DNA of 64,000 nt from Martinezella calliandrae (GCF_030272695.1 NZ_JARFYN010000034.1:1-64000), one strand, 5' to 3'. Shown: positions 1 to 8,257, counted from the first letter of the stretch. Numbers and translations: made by a program. Notes: generated from the sequence alone by a model not told the origin.

Positions 1-760
1 GCGCCAGGGTAGCCTTGGCCATCAGGCCGATTTCATTGCCCATGCCGACATGCGGGATTGCCACCTTCACGTCTTCGTCGGCAACGGCCTTCAATGCGGC
101 GTGAACGTCGGTCAGGGGTTTCGAGATGCCACGGATCACAACGAAGGCGCCGGCGAGTGCGACGACGAAGAGGACGAGGCTCGACCACAAGGCCGTCCAA
201 ATCTTCGCATGGACCTGAGCATCGAGGTCGTCCATATAGACGCCGGTCACGACGACGACCTTCCAAGGGTCGAAGGCGCGGGCATAGGCGGTCTTGCGGA
301 ACGTGGCGTCCGCCGGTTCGCCTGGCTTGTTGGCGTAATAGTCGATGAGGCCGCCGCCCTGTTGGCCGAGCTTGATGAATTCCTCGCGATAGTAGTGGCC
401 CGTCTGGTCGGGCTGTCCCTTTTGGTTCTTGCCGACCTTCGACGCGTCGTAATGGAAGACCAGGTTGATGTCGTAGTCGTAACCGAAAAGGTAGCCGTCC
501 GGCGTATATCTGATGTTGGTGACGGCGGCATAGGCTTGGGCCTTCGCCTGTTCTTCGGTCAGTTTGCCGGCCTGTTCCTGGTCATAGTAGAATTTCAGAA
601 CGGACATGCCGGACTCGACCTGCGTGCGAAGCATCTCGTATCGCTCGTTGTAGATGGAGTCGACCGACGAGCGGATTTGCAAATAGGTAGCCGCCGCGAA
701 GGCGATCATAAGCCCGGTAACGAGCAATATAAGCTGGCTTGAAATCTTCAGATTTTTCAT
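1..760 (-). CDS. Methyl-accepting chemotaxis protein, N-terminal part (cut by window edge)
   Basis: The reading frame opens at an ATG at 758-760 and runs off the left edge, so about 253 residues are visible. A membrane segment (about residues 7-26) is followed by a periplasmic single-Cache-type sensor domain, recognisable by the YNERYEML, GYLFGYD and DPWKVVVVTGVY stretches, then a second membrane helix near residues 193-213 and the beginning of a HAMP linker (GISKPLTDV). This order is that of transmembrane chemoreceptors with an sCache domain, which bind small molecules in the periplasm and signal to CheA/CheW. The methyl-accepting signalling domain itself lies outside the window, so a histidine kinase or cyclase with the same front end cannot be excluded. 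Confidence 0.85.
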   Translation of the reverse strand, partial: MKNLKISSQLILLVTGLMIAFAAATYLQIRSSVDSIYNERYEMLRTQVESGMSVLKFYYDQEQAGKLTEEQAKAQAYAAVTNIRYTPDGYLFGYDYDINLVFHYDASKVGKNQKGQPDQTGHYYREEFIKLGQQGGGLIDYYANKPGEPADATFRKTAYARAFDPWKVVVVTGVYMDDLDAQVHAKIWTALWSSLVLFVVALAGAFVVIRGISKPLTDVHAALKAVADEDVKVAIPHVGMGNEIGLMAKATLA

Positions 761-1100
761 TGCGCCCCGCAACAGGATGGATCAGTGAACCCCGGTGCGG
801 TTTGATCCCGCCTGTGCGATCGCCAGGTGAAACCCGACGGATCTACTGCTGCTGAAAATGACATGCGGCTACCGGTAGAATTAAAAATGACTTTATTTCT
901 CTAAAAAAACTTTAATTGATCAATCTTATTCAGCAACGGTCCTGCGATTGCGCTCGGCGGCGGCTGCGACGCCAGATTTGGCCGACGCGTCGGCGATCAC
1001 GCCTTCGTGACAATCTCCACTGTAACGAAACTCGCTTTGGAAACGAGTACTTGACGCGCCCCGCTGACAGGGGTGTCAACGAACCCAAGGGAGATAGTTC
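761..1100. other. Intergenic region between divergent receptor gene and bufferin operon
   Basis: No coding sequence is supported here. The stretch is AT-rich around 880-930 and must hold the promoters of both divergent units. A GGGAG Shine-Dalgarno motif sits just before the ATG at 1101. I did not find a convincing sigma-70 box pair. Confidence 0.5.
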
Positions 1101-1415
1101 ATGTTGAAAACTACTGTGAGTTCTGTCCTGCTCGCCGGCGCGGTGACGACCGCGCTTGCGTCCATCGCCGCCGCAGCGCCGCTGACGAAGGCTGAAGTCA
1201 GTGCAGCGACCGCGGCCCACAAGGAGAAGTGCTACGGTGTTGCTCTGAAGGGCCAGAACGATTGCGCCGCCGGTCCGGGAACCACCTGCCAAGGTACGTC
1301 GACTGTCGATTTCCAGGGCAATTCCTGGAAGTTCGTTCAGGGCGGCACCTGTGCCTCGCTCGACATCCCGGGTGGCCGTCATGGCTCGCTGACGCCGCTT
1401 AAGCGCGACCTCTAA
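1101..1415 (+). CDS. bufA1: DUF2282 / bufferin precursor (BufA1-like)
   Basis: This 104-residue protein has an N-terminal signal peptide (hydrophobic to about residue 25, ending AAAA-PL) and four conserved cysteines in the spacing typical of DUF2282 (KCYGVA, QNDCAAG, TTCQG, GGTCASL). DUF2282 proteins are ribosomally made metal-responsive peptides (bufferins) whose cysteines are modified by a DUF692 iron enzyme with help from a DUF2063 partner; they help cells tolerate copper or other metals. The start is set by a GGGAG ribosome site. It is the first gene of a buf-type operon, but its modifying enzymes downstream are damaged, so the product may stay unmodified. Confidence 0.85.
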   Translation: MLKTTVSSVLLAGAVTTALASIAAAAPLTKAEVSAATAAHKEKCYGVALKGQNDCAAGPGTTCQGTSTVDFQGNSWKFVQGGTCASLDIPGGRHGSLTPLKRDL

Positions 1416-1448
1416 TCCAGGCAGCCACTGGAAAGCGGAGAAGACAAG

Positions 1449-2144
1449 ATGAACGCCCACAATCGAGCCGTCGCTCCTGTCGTAAAAGCGGGTGCTGAGC
1501 TCCGCTTTCCTTTTTATCCTGTTTGCGGCTTGGCCGGCACGAGCTTCAAGCCGGAACATCTGCCGGCCATTCTTAGTGAGACCGGCCCGCAAGGATTTTT
1601 CGAAATCCATGCGGAAAACTACATGGGCGCGGGCGGCCCTCCTCATCATGCGCTCGAGCTTGTGCGTCGTGACCACCCGATCTCGCTTCAGGGCGTTTGC
1701 ATGTCGCTCGGCGGGCCGCAGCCCCTGAACAAGGACCACCTTCGCCGGTTTCGCGAACTGGTCAACAGATACGAACCGGCGCTTGTGTCGGAGCACCTGG
1801 CGTGGTCGACCCATGAAAACACCTTTCTGAATGATCTGCTGCCTTTGCCGTATACGAGCACCACGCTCGCCCAAGTCTGCGATCACATAGACGAAATGCA
1901 GACGACGATTGGACGTCCCATCTTGCTGGAGAATCCATCAACCTATGTGCTCTTCGCCGAATCCTGCATGAGCGAAGCCGCATTCCTCCTCTGTCTTGCC
2001 GAAGGCGATACTCTCGGGGCAGCCGCGGCTGCGGCGCTTTACGTCAATCCGGCGTTCGATCTTGCGGACATGGTCGCGCAGATGGTCGAAGCTGGCGCTT
2101 TTGCCGAGATCTACATGGAGAATTGTGATGTCGAAAACGCTTGA
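1449..2144 (+). pseudogene. Chimeric BufB-BufC remnant (DUF692 N-terminus fused to DUF2063 C-terminus)
   Basis: The open frame of 231 codons starts after a GGAG site. Residues 1 to about 180 match the first two thirds of DUF692/BufB (motifs FFEIHAENYMG, LVSEHLAWS, ILLENPSTY). After MSEAAFL the sequence stops resembling BufB and instead looks like the tail of the DUF2063/BufC protein (FLxxLAEGDTLGAAAAAAL, FDLADMVAQMVEAGAFAEIY). A normal BufB is about 280 residues and BufC about 250, so an in-frame deletion appears to have removed the second half of bufB and most of bufC. The usual metal-ligand histidine of the SLHGV motif is glutamine (SLQGV), and the later metal-binding motifs are absent. It is unlikely to be an active iron oxidase. 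It overlaps the next gene by 17 bases. Confidence 0.75.
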
Positions 2145-2685
2145 AGCGCTGGCTGTGACCAGGCCCGTCGCGCCACTTGTTCTATTGGTCGAGAAAGCAA
2201 GCTGGCTGGTCCAGATGGTCGCTCAGCCGTCCTTTGCGCAACTCGTTTTGCGTGTCGGGCTGGCCGTGCCCTTTTGGCGCTCCGGCATTCTCAAATGGGA
2301 CGGGTTCCTGCAGTTGAGCGACACGGCCGTCGAGCTCTTTACCGATGAGTTCATGCTGCATCTTCCGGGTGGCCCATATGCCTATCCGGCGCCTGCGGTG
2401 ATGGCATTCCTTTCGGGCTCCGCTGAGGTTGTGTTTTCGACGCTGCTGGTGTTCGGCCTTGCCACGCGCTTTGCCGCGGCAGGTCTTCTCGCCATGACGG
2501 GCATCGTCGAACTGACCGTTCCCGACGGATGGCCCGTTCATATCACCTGGGCGGCGATGGCACTCGGCATTATGGCTTGGGGGCCGGGACGTTTGTCGTT
2601 GGATTATCTCGCTCGGCGGGTTCTCGGGATGGACACGCCGTTCAGAAGCCCTTCGCCCGTAACGCCAGCAGAAGATCAAGCCTAG
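2128..2685 (+). CDS. DoxX family membrane protein (bufferin operon, BufD-like)
   Basis: A 185-residue integral membrane protein with about four hydrophobic helices and the DoxX family features LRVGLAVPFWRSGILKWDGF near residue 45 and the AEVVFSTLLVFGLATRFAA and LTVPDGWPVH segments. DoxX proteins close many DUF2282/DUF692/DUF2063 operons, probably as membrane partners in quinone-linked or metal stress functions. The ATG at 2128 is chosen because it lies inside the end of the preceding frame, as expected for a translationally coupled operon; the frame stays open further upstream, but that stretch overlaps the chimeric gene. Confidence 0.85.
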   Translation: MSKTLEALAVTRPVAPLVLLVEKASWLVQMVAQPSFAQLVLRVGLAVPFWRSGILKWDGFLQLSDTAVELFTDEFMLHLPGGPYAYPAPAVMAFLSGSAEVVFSTLLVFGLATRFAAAGLLAMTGIVELTVPDGWPVHITWAAMALGIMAWGPGRLSLDYLARRVLGMDTPFRSPSPVTPAEDQA

Positions 2686-2736
2686 GGTCCAAAGACTGCC
2701 GTGAACGAGCGGCAGTCTTCCTCCGCGCAATGGTCT

Positions 2737-3126
2737 TTACAAGGAGGCGTTTCCGAAATGGCCTTCATTGATCTTTGTCGGCTGAGACGCTGCAGTTGGA
2801 CGCCTTCTGGCCAACCACACATCGCCTGCTCGCGGCGCCGGCGGACATTGTTGCAACTCGATTACAAAAAGCGTTACGGTTTCCGCTAGCACCTTCTCCG
2901 CGTCGCTAAAGGGCAGTGCCGAACCTGCCTCTCTTGCATGGCCGTATATTTCAGCGCAGGCGATAACGCGGTCCGCGTAATAACTGCATTCAGCTGTCGG
3001 GTCGACAAAGTCCAGCAACACCCGGATATTCATCGCTACCTGAAGGACGAAAGCGGCGGCTGAGAAATCGACGACCGCACCCGGTGGTCTCGTTTGATCC
3101 AGATATTTTTTCCACTGCGTTTGCAT
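2737..3126 (-). CDS. Hypothetical protein, about 129 residues
   Basis: The frame is open further upstream, but the internal ATG at 3126 (reading MQTQWKKYLDQ) has better protein-like composition after it, with an aromatic and acidic central part (LLDFVDPTAECSYYADRVIACAEIYG). No domain is recognised and there is no clear membrane segment. It converges on the buf operon. It may be a real small rhizobial protein or a fortuitous frame. Confidence 0.4.
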   Translation of the reverse strand: MQTQWKKYLDQTRPPGAVVDFSAAAFVLQVAMNIRVLLDFVDPTAECSYYADRVIACAEIYGHAREAGSALPFSDAEKVLAETVTLFVIELQQCPPAPRAGDVWLARRRPTAASQPTKINEGHFGNASL

Positions 3127-3574
3127 TTTGACGTCTTTCGCGTTCGGCTGTCTCGAGATGAAACGGAAGGGATGGTGGCAGTCTCCACGGCACCTATGAC
3201 CGATTGTCCCTTTGCCGCAGGCAATCGAACCACCAATAACCGAGTGCGACGAAAGACATTCATCTGCACTCCTCCGTCCGGCGAATCCATTGCTCCCCAA
3301 GCAGTACTACGCGCAGGACGAACGTACTTTCAATCTTGCCGTTCGCAATTGGGCTTCAGTCCGCTCGCCCTTGCGACCTTTGTCCGATAGAGACGCTGGA
3401 CCAACGTCTTAGCCAGTATTGCAAAGGTCCAAGATTTGCGTTTTAGCCAAGACAAAGGTTGACGGTTCGGTTGCAAAAGCGATCTGATATCGTCGCGGAG
3501 TAGCTGTTTCGAATACCGTGAAGGAACGGTTCTTCTGCAATCTGGTGTATTTATGGGCGTGTAGGAAGCCAGCC
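3127..3574. other. Intergenic region upstream of the first Gly/Asn-rich gene
   Basis: Several short overlapping open frames occur on both strands, but none has a good ribosome site or recognisable content. I see no repeats, IS ends or RNA genes in this stretch. It should contain the promoter of the gene starting at 3575. Confidence 0.4.
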
Positions 3575-4144
3575 ATGTCTTTACGCGAAAAGTCGATCGC
3601 CGTTCTTCTCGGTGCCTCCTTTGCGCTGGTGCTTGTGGCGACGCCTTATACCGTTGAGATTCGCGGGTCCTCTGTCGGAATTGTTGCGCAAACTGCCGAT
3701 GCAAAAGGCGGCGGCAACGGTAACGGCGGGGGCAACGGTGGCGGCAACGGTAACGGCGGAGGTAATGGCAACGGCGGGGGCAACGGTAACGGCGGAGGTA
3801 ATGGCAACGGCGGTGGCAACGGTAACGGTGGCAGTAACGGCAACGGCAGTGGCAATAGCGGCAACGGCAGTGGCAATAGCGGCAACGGCAACGGCAATAG
3901 CGGAAATGGCAGCGGCAACGGCAACGGCAAAGGAGCCAACGGAAAAAGCGCCACACAGTCGCAAACCGACTCTAACGGCTCGACCGATACGCATGACGGG
4001 TCGATGGAAGTACACCACGACGACGGCATCAGTGAAGCAATACAAAATGGTCGCTATGTCATGAAGGATTCGAAGGGTCGCACCATCATCAATCGGGGCG
4101 CGACCAGCGCCGATCACCTGCGGCTGCAGTCCCTCCTTCACTAG
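3575..4144 (+). CDS. Secreted glycine/asparagine-rich repeat protein
   Basis: The ATG at 3575 follows an AGGAAG site and gives a 189-residue protein with an Sec-type signal peptide (hydrophobic AVLLGASFALVLVATPY). From about residue 44 to 123 it consists of tandem GNGGGN and SGNGSGN units, a flexible low-complexity block, followed by a charged, Ser/Thr-rich stretch and a short C-terminal segment (GRYVMKDSKGRTIINRGATSADHLRL). It is likely exported and perhaps surface or matrix associated. A second protein with the same signal-peptide/AKGGNGNGG plan lies at 6621-7409, on the other side of a two-component system. The function is not known. Confidence 0.7.
   Translation: MSLREKSIAVLLGASFALVLVATPYTVEIRGSSVGIVAQTADAKGGGNGNGGGNGGGNGNGGGNGNGGGNGNGGGNGNGGGNGNGGSNGNGSGNSGNGSGNSGNGNGNSGNGSGNGNGKGANGKSATQSQTDSNGSTDTHDGSMEVHHDDGISEAIQNGRYVMKDSKGRTIINRGATSADHLRLQSLLH
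3703..3945 (+). repeat. Tandem GGC/AAC-rich repeats encoding GNGGGN and SGNGSGN units
   Basis: Units of 6 to 18 bases built from ggcaacggt/ggcggg variants repeat in head-to-tail order across about 240 bases inside the secreted protein gene. Such a block is prone to length change by slippage or unequal crossing over without shifting frame, because the units are multiples of three. Confidence 0.8.
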
Positions 4145-4194
4145 GTTCAATAGATTAGTGTGACCTTCGTGCGCTTAAATAATCGTCCCGCGCT

Positions 4195-4842
4195 CTAACC
4201 ACGATTTTCAAGCGCATCGCGAAAAGCCATTGCGGCCTCTGTTCGGTTTGCAACACCCAGTTTCGTGAAGATCTGGGTCATATGATGCTTGATGGTCTTC
4301 TCGTGGAGATCAAGCTTCAGACCGATCTGCTTATTGCTCAGTCCGGCTGCAACGAACTGAAGCACCTCGCTTTCCCTGTCTGTCAGGTCGCGAAGAAGGT
4401 CGGCTTTTTGCACGGAGCCGTTGCCGTCGCCAGAGATCAAGCGGGCGGAAAGAGTGGGGGCGACATAGCTTTCTCCCGAGGCCACCGTGCGCAGGATGTC
4501 GGCCAACGCTCTCGAGCCTACGCCCTTAAGAACATAGCCCTTTGCTCCGTTTTTGAGAGCTGTCGTCACATCGTCGCTTGCTTCGGAGACCGTCAGCATG
4601 ACGATTTTCTGACCGGGCACGCGCTCGAGGATCAGTGGAAGTGCATTCAGCCCCCCACCGGGCATGGAGATATCCAGCAATAAAACGTCCGGACGCGCTT
4701 CCTCGGATATGCGGACCGCATCTTCCTTCGTGCTGCCTTGGCCAACGATTGCAAAGCCATCGATCTCGGCGAGGCTGCGAACGACCCCCTCCCGGAACAA
4801 GGGATGGTCGTCGATCACCGCTAGACTGATTGCTGTCGTCAT
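4195..4842 (-). CDS. NarL/FixJ-family response regulator
   Basis: A 215-residue regulator with an N-terminal receiver domain (acidic pocket DDH at 11-13, phospho-acceptor Asp57 in LLLDISMPG, conserved Lys in YVLKG) and a C-terminal LuxR-type helix-turn-helix (LTDRESEVLQFVAAGLSNKQ, near residues 150-205). It should bind DNA when phosphorylated by the kinase encoded just upstream. The genes overlap by four bases (stop/start overlap at 4839-4842), showing translational coupling. Confidence 0.93.
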   Translation of the reverse strand: MTTAISLAVIDDHPLFREGVVRSLAEIDGFAIVGQGSTKEDAVRISEEARPDVLLLDISMPGGGLNALPLILERVPGQKIVMLTVSEASDDVTTALKNGAKGYVLKGVGSRALADILRTVASGESYVAPTLSARLISGDGNGSVQKADLLRDLTDRESEVLQFVAAGLSNKQIGLKLDLHEKTIKHHMTQIFTKLGVANRTEAAMAFRDALENRG

Positions 4843-6263
4843 GTCTGCTCCATTTCCATTGCGTTCAGCGACATTTGAACGATCGTTCCCTCGTTGGAAG
4901 ATTTTAAGTCGAAAGTGCCGCCAAGACTTTCCACCCTCTCTCTGAGGCCTGCCAAACCAAGGCTGCTCGCAGGTATATATGCCGGATCGAAGCCGGGCCC
5001 TTTGTCCGATACCGCGATCGTGATCTGCCCGTCTTCGATGGTCTGCCTCACTTGCTGTGCCGCGCCTTCACCATGACGATAACCGTTATTCAGCGCTTCC
5101 TGCACGAAGCGGTATACACAAATCTTGGCGGATGTCGAAAGCTCTTGCGTCGTGCCGCAATAGGATAGGCCGACCTTGACACCGGTTCGTTGCTCATGGG
5201 CGCGGACCGCGCGTTCTAACAATTCGGAGAGGTTTGCGGCCTCGATGTGCGGCAGCACCAGCCCGCTGCAGATGCTTCTGATGTCTGCCATTGCATCCTC
5301 CAGGCTTGCTTTGATTGCGGCAAGCGACTGCTCGCGGTCATGCGCCGGTGTCGCTGGGTTCACCAAAGCCGGACTGTCCAATCTTAAGGACGCATAGGCT
5401 ACGAGCTGGGCTGGTCCGTCATGCAAATCGGCGCCAATTCGCCTAAGATAGCTCTCGTTGAGGGCGGTGGCGCGTTGTGAAGCGCGTTGTACGCGAGCGT
5501 GCAGAATATCGTTCTGCCGCAAAAGCGCCGACAGCTCGCCGATGCGGGCTTTGAGCGCGCTGCGCTGGCTCTCAATCGTCCTGCTTCCGCGAAGGACGAT
5601 AAGGGACAGAAGGAGAAAGAATGTCAGGGTGAACAGCGCGACGGCCACCCAGCTTCTGAAACGCGCCTCGTTCAGGCTGCGTTCGAAGTCATACGCCACT
5701 TCGTAGAATTCAGAAACGGCCACCACCTTTCCCGACCAGGGCTGGAGGACCGGATTGTAGATCTCCAGGAGCGGTTTGCCGCTATTGCGCTCAGCGACGC
5801 TTTCCACATCGTCGAGCTGATTGAATTGCGCCACCATCGTGCCGGCAAATGCCGTCTTCAGGTCATTGTTGAGCGGAAACTTCTTCCCCATGAGGTTCTT
5901 GTCGTTGGAATAAAGAATGGTGCCGTCGCTGCGCCAGAGCCGAAAGGACATGAGGCGGCTGCCGAGCGCACCCTCCCCAAGTGTCTCGTCGAGCGCGCGC
6001 GTCACGGTATCGTCCAGAAATTCGGTCGTTTGCATGTCCGGAAGCAGAGGCGCAATGACGCTGTCGACATAAAGCGCGGTGCTGGCTGCAGAGTTGCGCG
6101 TGACAGTCTCCTCGATGAGGTCGGTGACGAAGGCGCCGACGAGGAGCATCGCGCAAGCGGAAACGAAGCCGCCGAACAGCAGAAATTGTTTCGCCAGAGA
6201 TTGGGAATTCCAGCTGGCGATCAAACGGGCAGGCGACAGCATTGATTTGAGGTTCGACTGCAT
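4839..6263 (-). CDS. Membrane sensor histidine kinase, HisKA_3 (NarX/DegS type)
   Basis: The 474-residue protein has a membrane helix at about residues 28-50, a periplasmic sensor part to about 204, a second helix at about 205-226, a coiled linker, the phospho-accepting His281 in a HisKA_3 dimerisation motif (GADLHDGPAQ) and a C-terminal HATPase domain with the N box (VQEALNNGYRHG) and G boxes (DKGPGFD, GLAGLRERVESLGG). This is the NarL-partner kinase class. It forms an operon with the response regulator. The signal it senses is unknown; the flanking Gly/Asn-rich secreted proteins are possible targets by position only. Confidence 0.92.
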   Translation of the reverse strand: MQSNLKSMLSPARLIASWNSQSLAKQFLLFGGFVSACAMLLVGAFVTDLIEETVTRNSAASTALYVDSVIAPLLPDMQTTEFLDDTVTRALDETLGEGALGSRLMSFRLWRSDGTILYSNDKNLMGKKFPLNNDLKTAFAGTMVAQFNQLDDVESVAERNSGKPLLEIYNPVLQPWSGKVVAVSEFYEVAYDFERSLNEARFRSWVAVALFTLTFFLLLSLIVLRGSRTIESQRSALKARIGELSALLRQNDILHARVQRASQRATALNESYLRRIGADLHDGPAQLVAYASLRLDSPALVNPATPAHDREQSLAAIKASLEDAMADIRSICSGLVLPHIEAANLSELLERAVRAHEQRTGVKVGLSYCGTTQELSTSAKICVYRFVQEALNNGYRHGEGAAQQVRQTIEDGQITIAVSDKGPGFDPAYIPASSLGLAGLRERVESLGGTFDLKSSNEGTIVQMSLNAMEMEQT

Positions 6264-6620
6264 CTGTTGCTACTTTCAGCGATGACCACCTTCGGCATAC
6301 CTATTGCAGCCGGGCAGCACGTCAAATGACGGGAGGTTCGCCTTGCCGGCAAGTTGCGGCATCGACGCCCCCGAGCGCCTGTGAAAACTATCGGACTTTT
6401 GGCCATCGGCAATAAGCCTAAGGTCCCATCACAGGCAGCATTGGTCCCGCACCGGTAGAAACTTTTATTTCCGGCAATATTGTGGAGATCAGCGCGGTTG
6501 CTCGTTGCTTGTCCCGCGTCGCAGTTGCGTGGGACGAGCGACGTGGTTGTTGTTGCTCGTCCCGCGTCAAGGTGGCGTGGCAGCGGAAGAGCACGACCAG
6601 AAATGAAAGGAAAGAAGCGC
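6264..6620. other. Intergenic region between kinase and second Gly/Asn-rich gene
   Basis: This divergent promoter region carries an imperfect 29-base direct repeat (see 6504-6580). No coding sequence is supported. The ribosome site AAAGGAAAGAAG precedes the ATG at 6621. Confidence 0.5.
6504..6580 (+). repeat. Imperfect 29-base direct repeat upstream of secreted-protein gene
   Basis: The copies at 6504-6532 and 6552-6580 share GTTGCTYGTCCCGCGTC followed by TTGCGTGG or TGGCGTGG, with a 48-base period. They lie in the leader of the 6621 gene and could be regulator sites or a slippage duplication. Confidence 0.6.
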
Positions 6621-7409
6621 ATGAAATTCGGTTCAGTCTTCGGAACGACCATGGTCGCCTTGACGCTTGCTGTAGTCCCGGCGGGTGGTCCTGCGATCGG
6701 TCTCGCAAGCATCGCATATGCCAAGGGCGGCAATGGCAATGGCGGCGGCGGCGGCAATGGCGGCGGCAATGGACATGGCGACGGCAATGGCGGAAGCCAT
6801 GGCAGCGAAAGTTCCAGCCATGACAAGTCCGACGACGGACAATCAAATGATCGGGCAAGTGATCGGGCAAGTGATCGAGCGAGTGATCGGGCAAGCGATC
6901 GGGCGAGTGCGCGGGCAACCGACGCGGCAAGCGATGATGATGGAGATGCGGGGGACGCCAAGCACGCGGTTCATTCCCTTCATTCTCATTCCTTGAAGTC
7001 TTCGATTGCACACGAGAAGCTTGAAAAGCACGCTTCAACCAAGGTCAAATCGGAGACTGCGGAGCTTGGTAGCCTCAATTCGCTCAAGCGCAATTATCAC
7101 GCCTATATGAATTCGAATGATCCGAAGATGGCGGCCATCAGAGCCTATGTCATGGATTACGCCGAGTTCGAACTCAAGAATGGGGTCAATGCTGTTCCGA
7201 CGGACCCGGCCCTTAGCGACGAAGCCTTGCGCTCGGCCCTGGCTCAGGCGTCGAAGACCGGTGTCGTAACCGACAAAATGCTGGCCGAAGCCAAAGATAT
7301 CCTGGGCGTCGGTCCGGCCGTCGGAAAGATAGATCAGGTTCGCGATGCTCTGGAAAGATCCGCCGTTCAAACCAAACCATCGGACGAAGCAACAGAGCCA
7401 GCTGATTGA
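6621..7409 (+). CDS. Secreted Gly/Asn-rich protein with SDRA repeats and conserved helical C-terminal domain
   Basis: The ATG at 6621 is preferred over the one at 6603 because a strong AGGAAAGAAG site lies directly before it. The 262-residue product has a signal peptide ending near SIAYAKGG, a GGNGNGGG block, a run of SDRA tetrapeptides near residues 76-96, and then a non-repetitive helical domain from about residue 135 (LNSLKRNYHAYMNSNDPKMAAIRAY cut short here, ending DILGVGPAVGKIDQVRDALE). The C-terminal domain looks like a real conserved fold, but I cannot name it. It shares its N-terminal plan with the protein at 3575-4144. Confidence 0.75.
   Translation: MKFGSVFGTTMVALTLAVVPAGGPAIGLASIAYAKGGNGNGGGGGNGGGNGHGDGNGGSHGSESSSHDKSDDGQSNDRASDRASDRASDRASDRASARATDAASDDDGDAGDAKHAVHSLHSHSLKSSIAHEKLEKHASTKVKSETAELGSLNSLKRNYHAYMNSNDPKMAAIRAYVMDYAEFELKNGVNAVPTDPALSDEALRSALAQASKTGVVTDKMLAEAKDILGVGPAVGKIDQVRDALERSAVQTKPSDEATEPAD
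6848..6919 (+). repeat. Twelve-base tandem repeat encoding SDRA units
   Basis: Five to six head-to-tail copies of a GATCGGGCAAGT-type unit encode consecutive Asp-Arg-Ala-Ser residues. Copies differ by a few bases. The unit is in frame, so copy-number change would alter only the length of the linker. Confidence 0.85.
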
Positions 7410-7540
7410 TGGGTCGTTAGACATTAACCCGCAATTATCTAGGGGCCGCCCAAGCTCCGAATGCGGAATTGAGATTGGGTCTCTTGAAGCGAAAATGCCC
7501 GCACAAGGCGGGCAAATCCGTCCCTAGGGTCGGCATGCTG

Positions 7541-7645
7541 CTATCGCAGCACTTCCACTCCCTTGCGTTCGACAATATCCAGAATCTTGATGGCGGTGAC
7601 GCTTTGCCTCTTCGTTGCCTGTTCCCATGCGGCAATCGGGGTCAT
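7541..7645 (-). pseudogene. XRE antitoxin remnant (C-terminal part only)
   Basis: The 34 codons end in a segment typical of the C-terminus of HigA/XRE antitoxins that accompany COG4737 toxins: AAWEQATKRQSVTAIKILDI, then VERKGVEVLR. The helix-turn-helix start is missing. It lies directly downstream of a broken toxin gene in the same direction, which supports the reading as a decayed toxin-antitoxin pair. Confidence 0.6.
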
Positions 7646-7655
7646 CGGCAAGCAT

Positions 7656-7944
7656 TTAGACATCACATAGCTTTCGAAGGGCTTCCTTCTCTTTCTTCCT
7701 GACATTCTCAGTTTCGTTCGTCGCGAAGCCGTTAACGAAAATCAGCCTGTCTGCGTGGCGATGGCCAACGACAGTCCGATCGCTTCCACGCTTACCGCGC
7801 CCTGGGCCTGCCACTCGCTTCTTGAAAGCCGCCCAATCTGGCGTCGACCAATCCAGCTTCGATCTCCTTGGCGGCGTCGCACAACATGGCATTCGTCACA
7901 CTGTATTGCGCGGCTCAATCTTCGAACTCCAAATGCGTCCACAT
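7656..7944 (-). pseudogene. RelE/HigB-like toxin (COG4737 type), inactivated by stop and frameshift
   Basis: Read from the ATG at 7944, the first frame gives MWTHLEFED, a TGA where the family usually has Trp, then AAQYSVTNAMLCDAAKEIEA and GLVDARLGG. A frameshift then moves the match to the frame ending at 7656 (FKKRVAGPGRGKRGSDRTVV, then GFATNETENVRKKEKEALRK). Together these cover almost the full length of the family (about 105-110 residues), so this is a once-intact toxin that has lost function. Confidence 0.65.
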
Positions 7945-8257
7945 CGACGGCAGGTATACGGGCGGCACCTGATGCAGAAAACAGACGTGAGGATCGGACT
8001 GATCGACGTAAGAATAAGCATCAGAATCTCAAGCGGATAACGATCCTCTCCATGCACGAGAAGACACTCTTTAGCCGCGGGCGACAGAGCAACCCTCATT
8101 CGGGTCAATCGAACCGAGGACAAGCAACGAGGCATGGGAGTTCGCAAGGAGGCACGTCCAGAAGGGTTCGACGAACCATGCCGACGATGATTTCAGCTAC
8201 GACGGCCTTAAGGGCTTGCAGGAGCTCAAGCGTGTCATTCGGGGGACGGCAAGCCAA
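7945..8257. other. No gene supported
   Basis: Open frames here are short, mutually overlapping and lack ribosome sites or recognisable content. The stretch may be degraded sequence belonging to the toxin-antitoxin remnant next to it, but I can point to no homology. Confidence 0.35.

Noticed and set aside
930..1886. Long minus-strand open frame of 318 codons over the buf genes
   Set aside because: It is antisense to bufA1/bufB, is rich in Arg, and carries no recognisable domain; it is a GC-driven shadow frame.
3703..3945. CRISPR array
   Set aside because: The units are short, continuous and in-frame coding, without spacers.
3581..4150. Alternative frames through the Gly/Asn repeat block, including an Ala/Val-rich minus-strand frame
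   Set aside because: Tandem GC-rich repeats keep all frames open; only the plus frame from 3575 has a signal peptide and a ribosome site.
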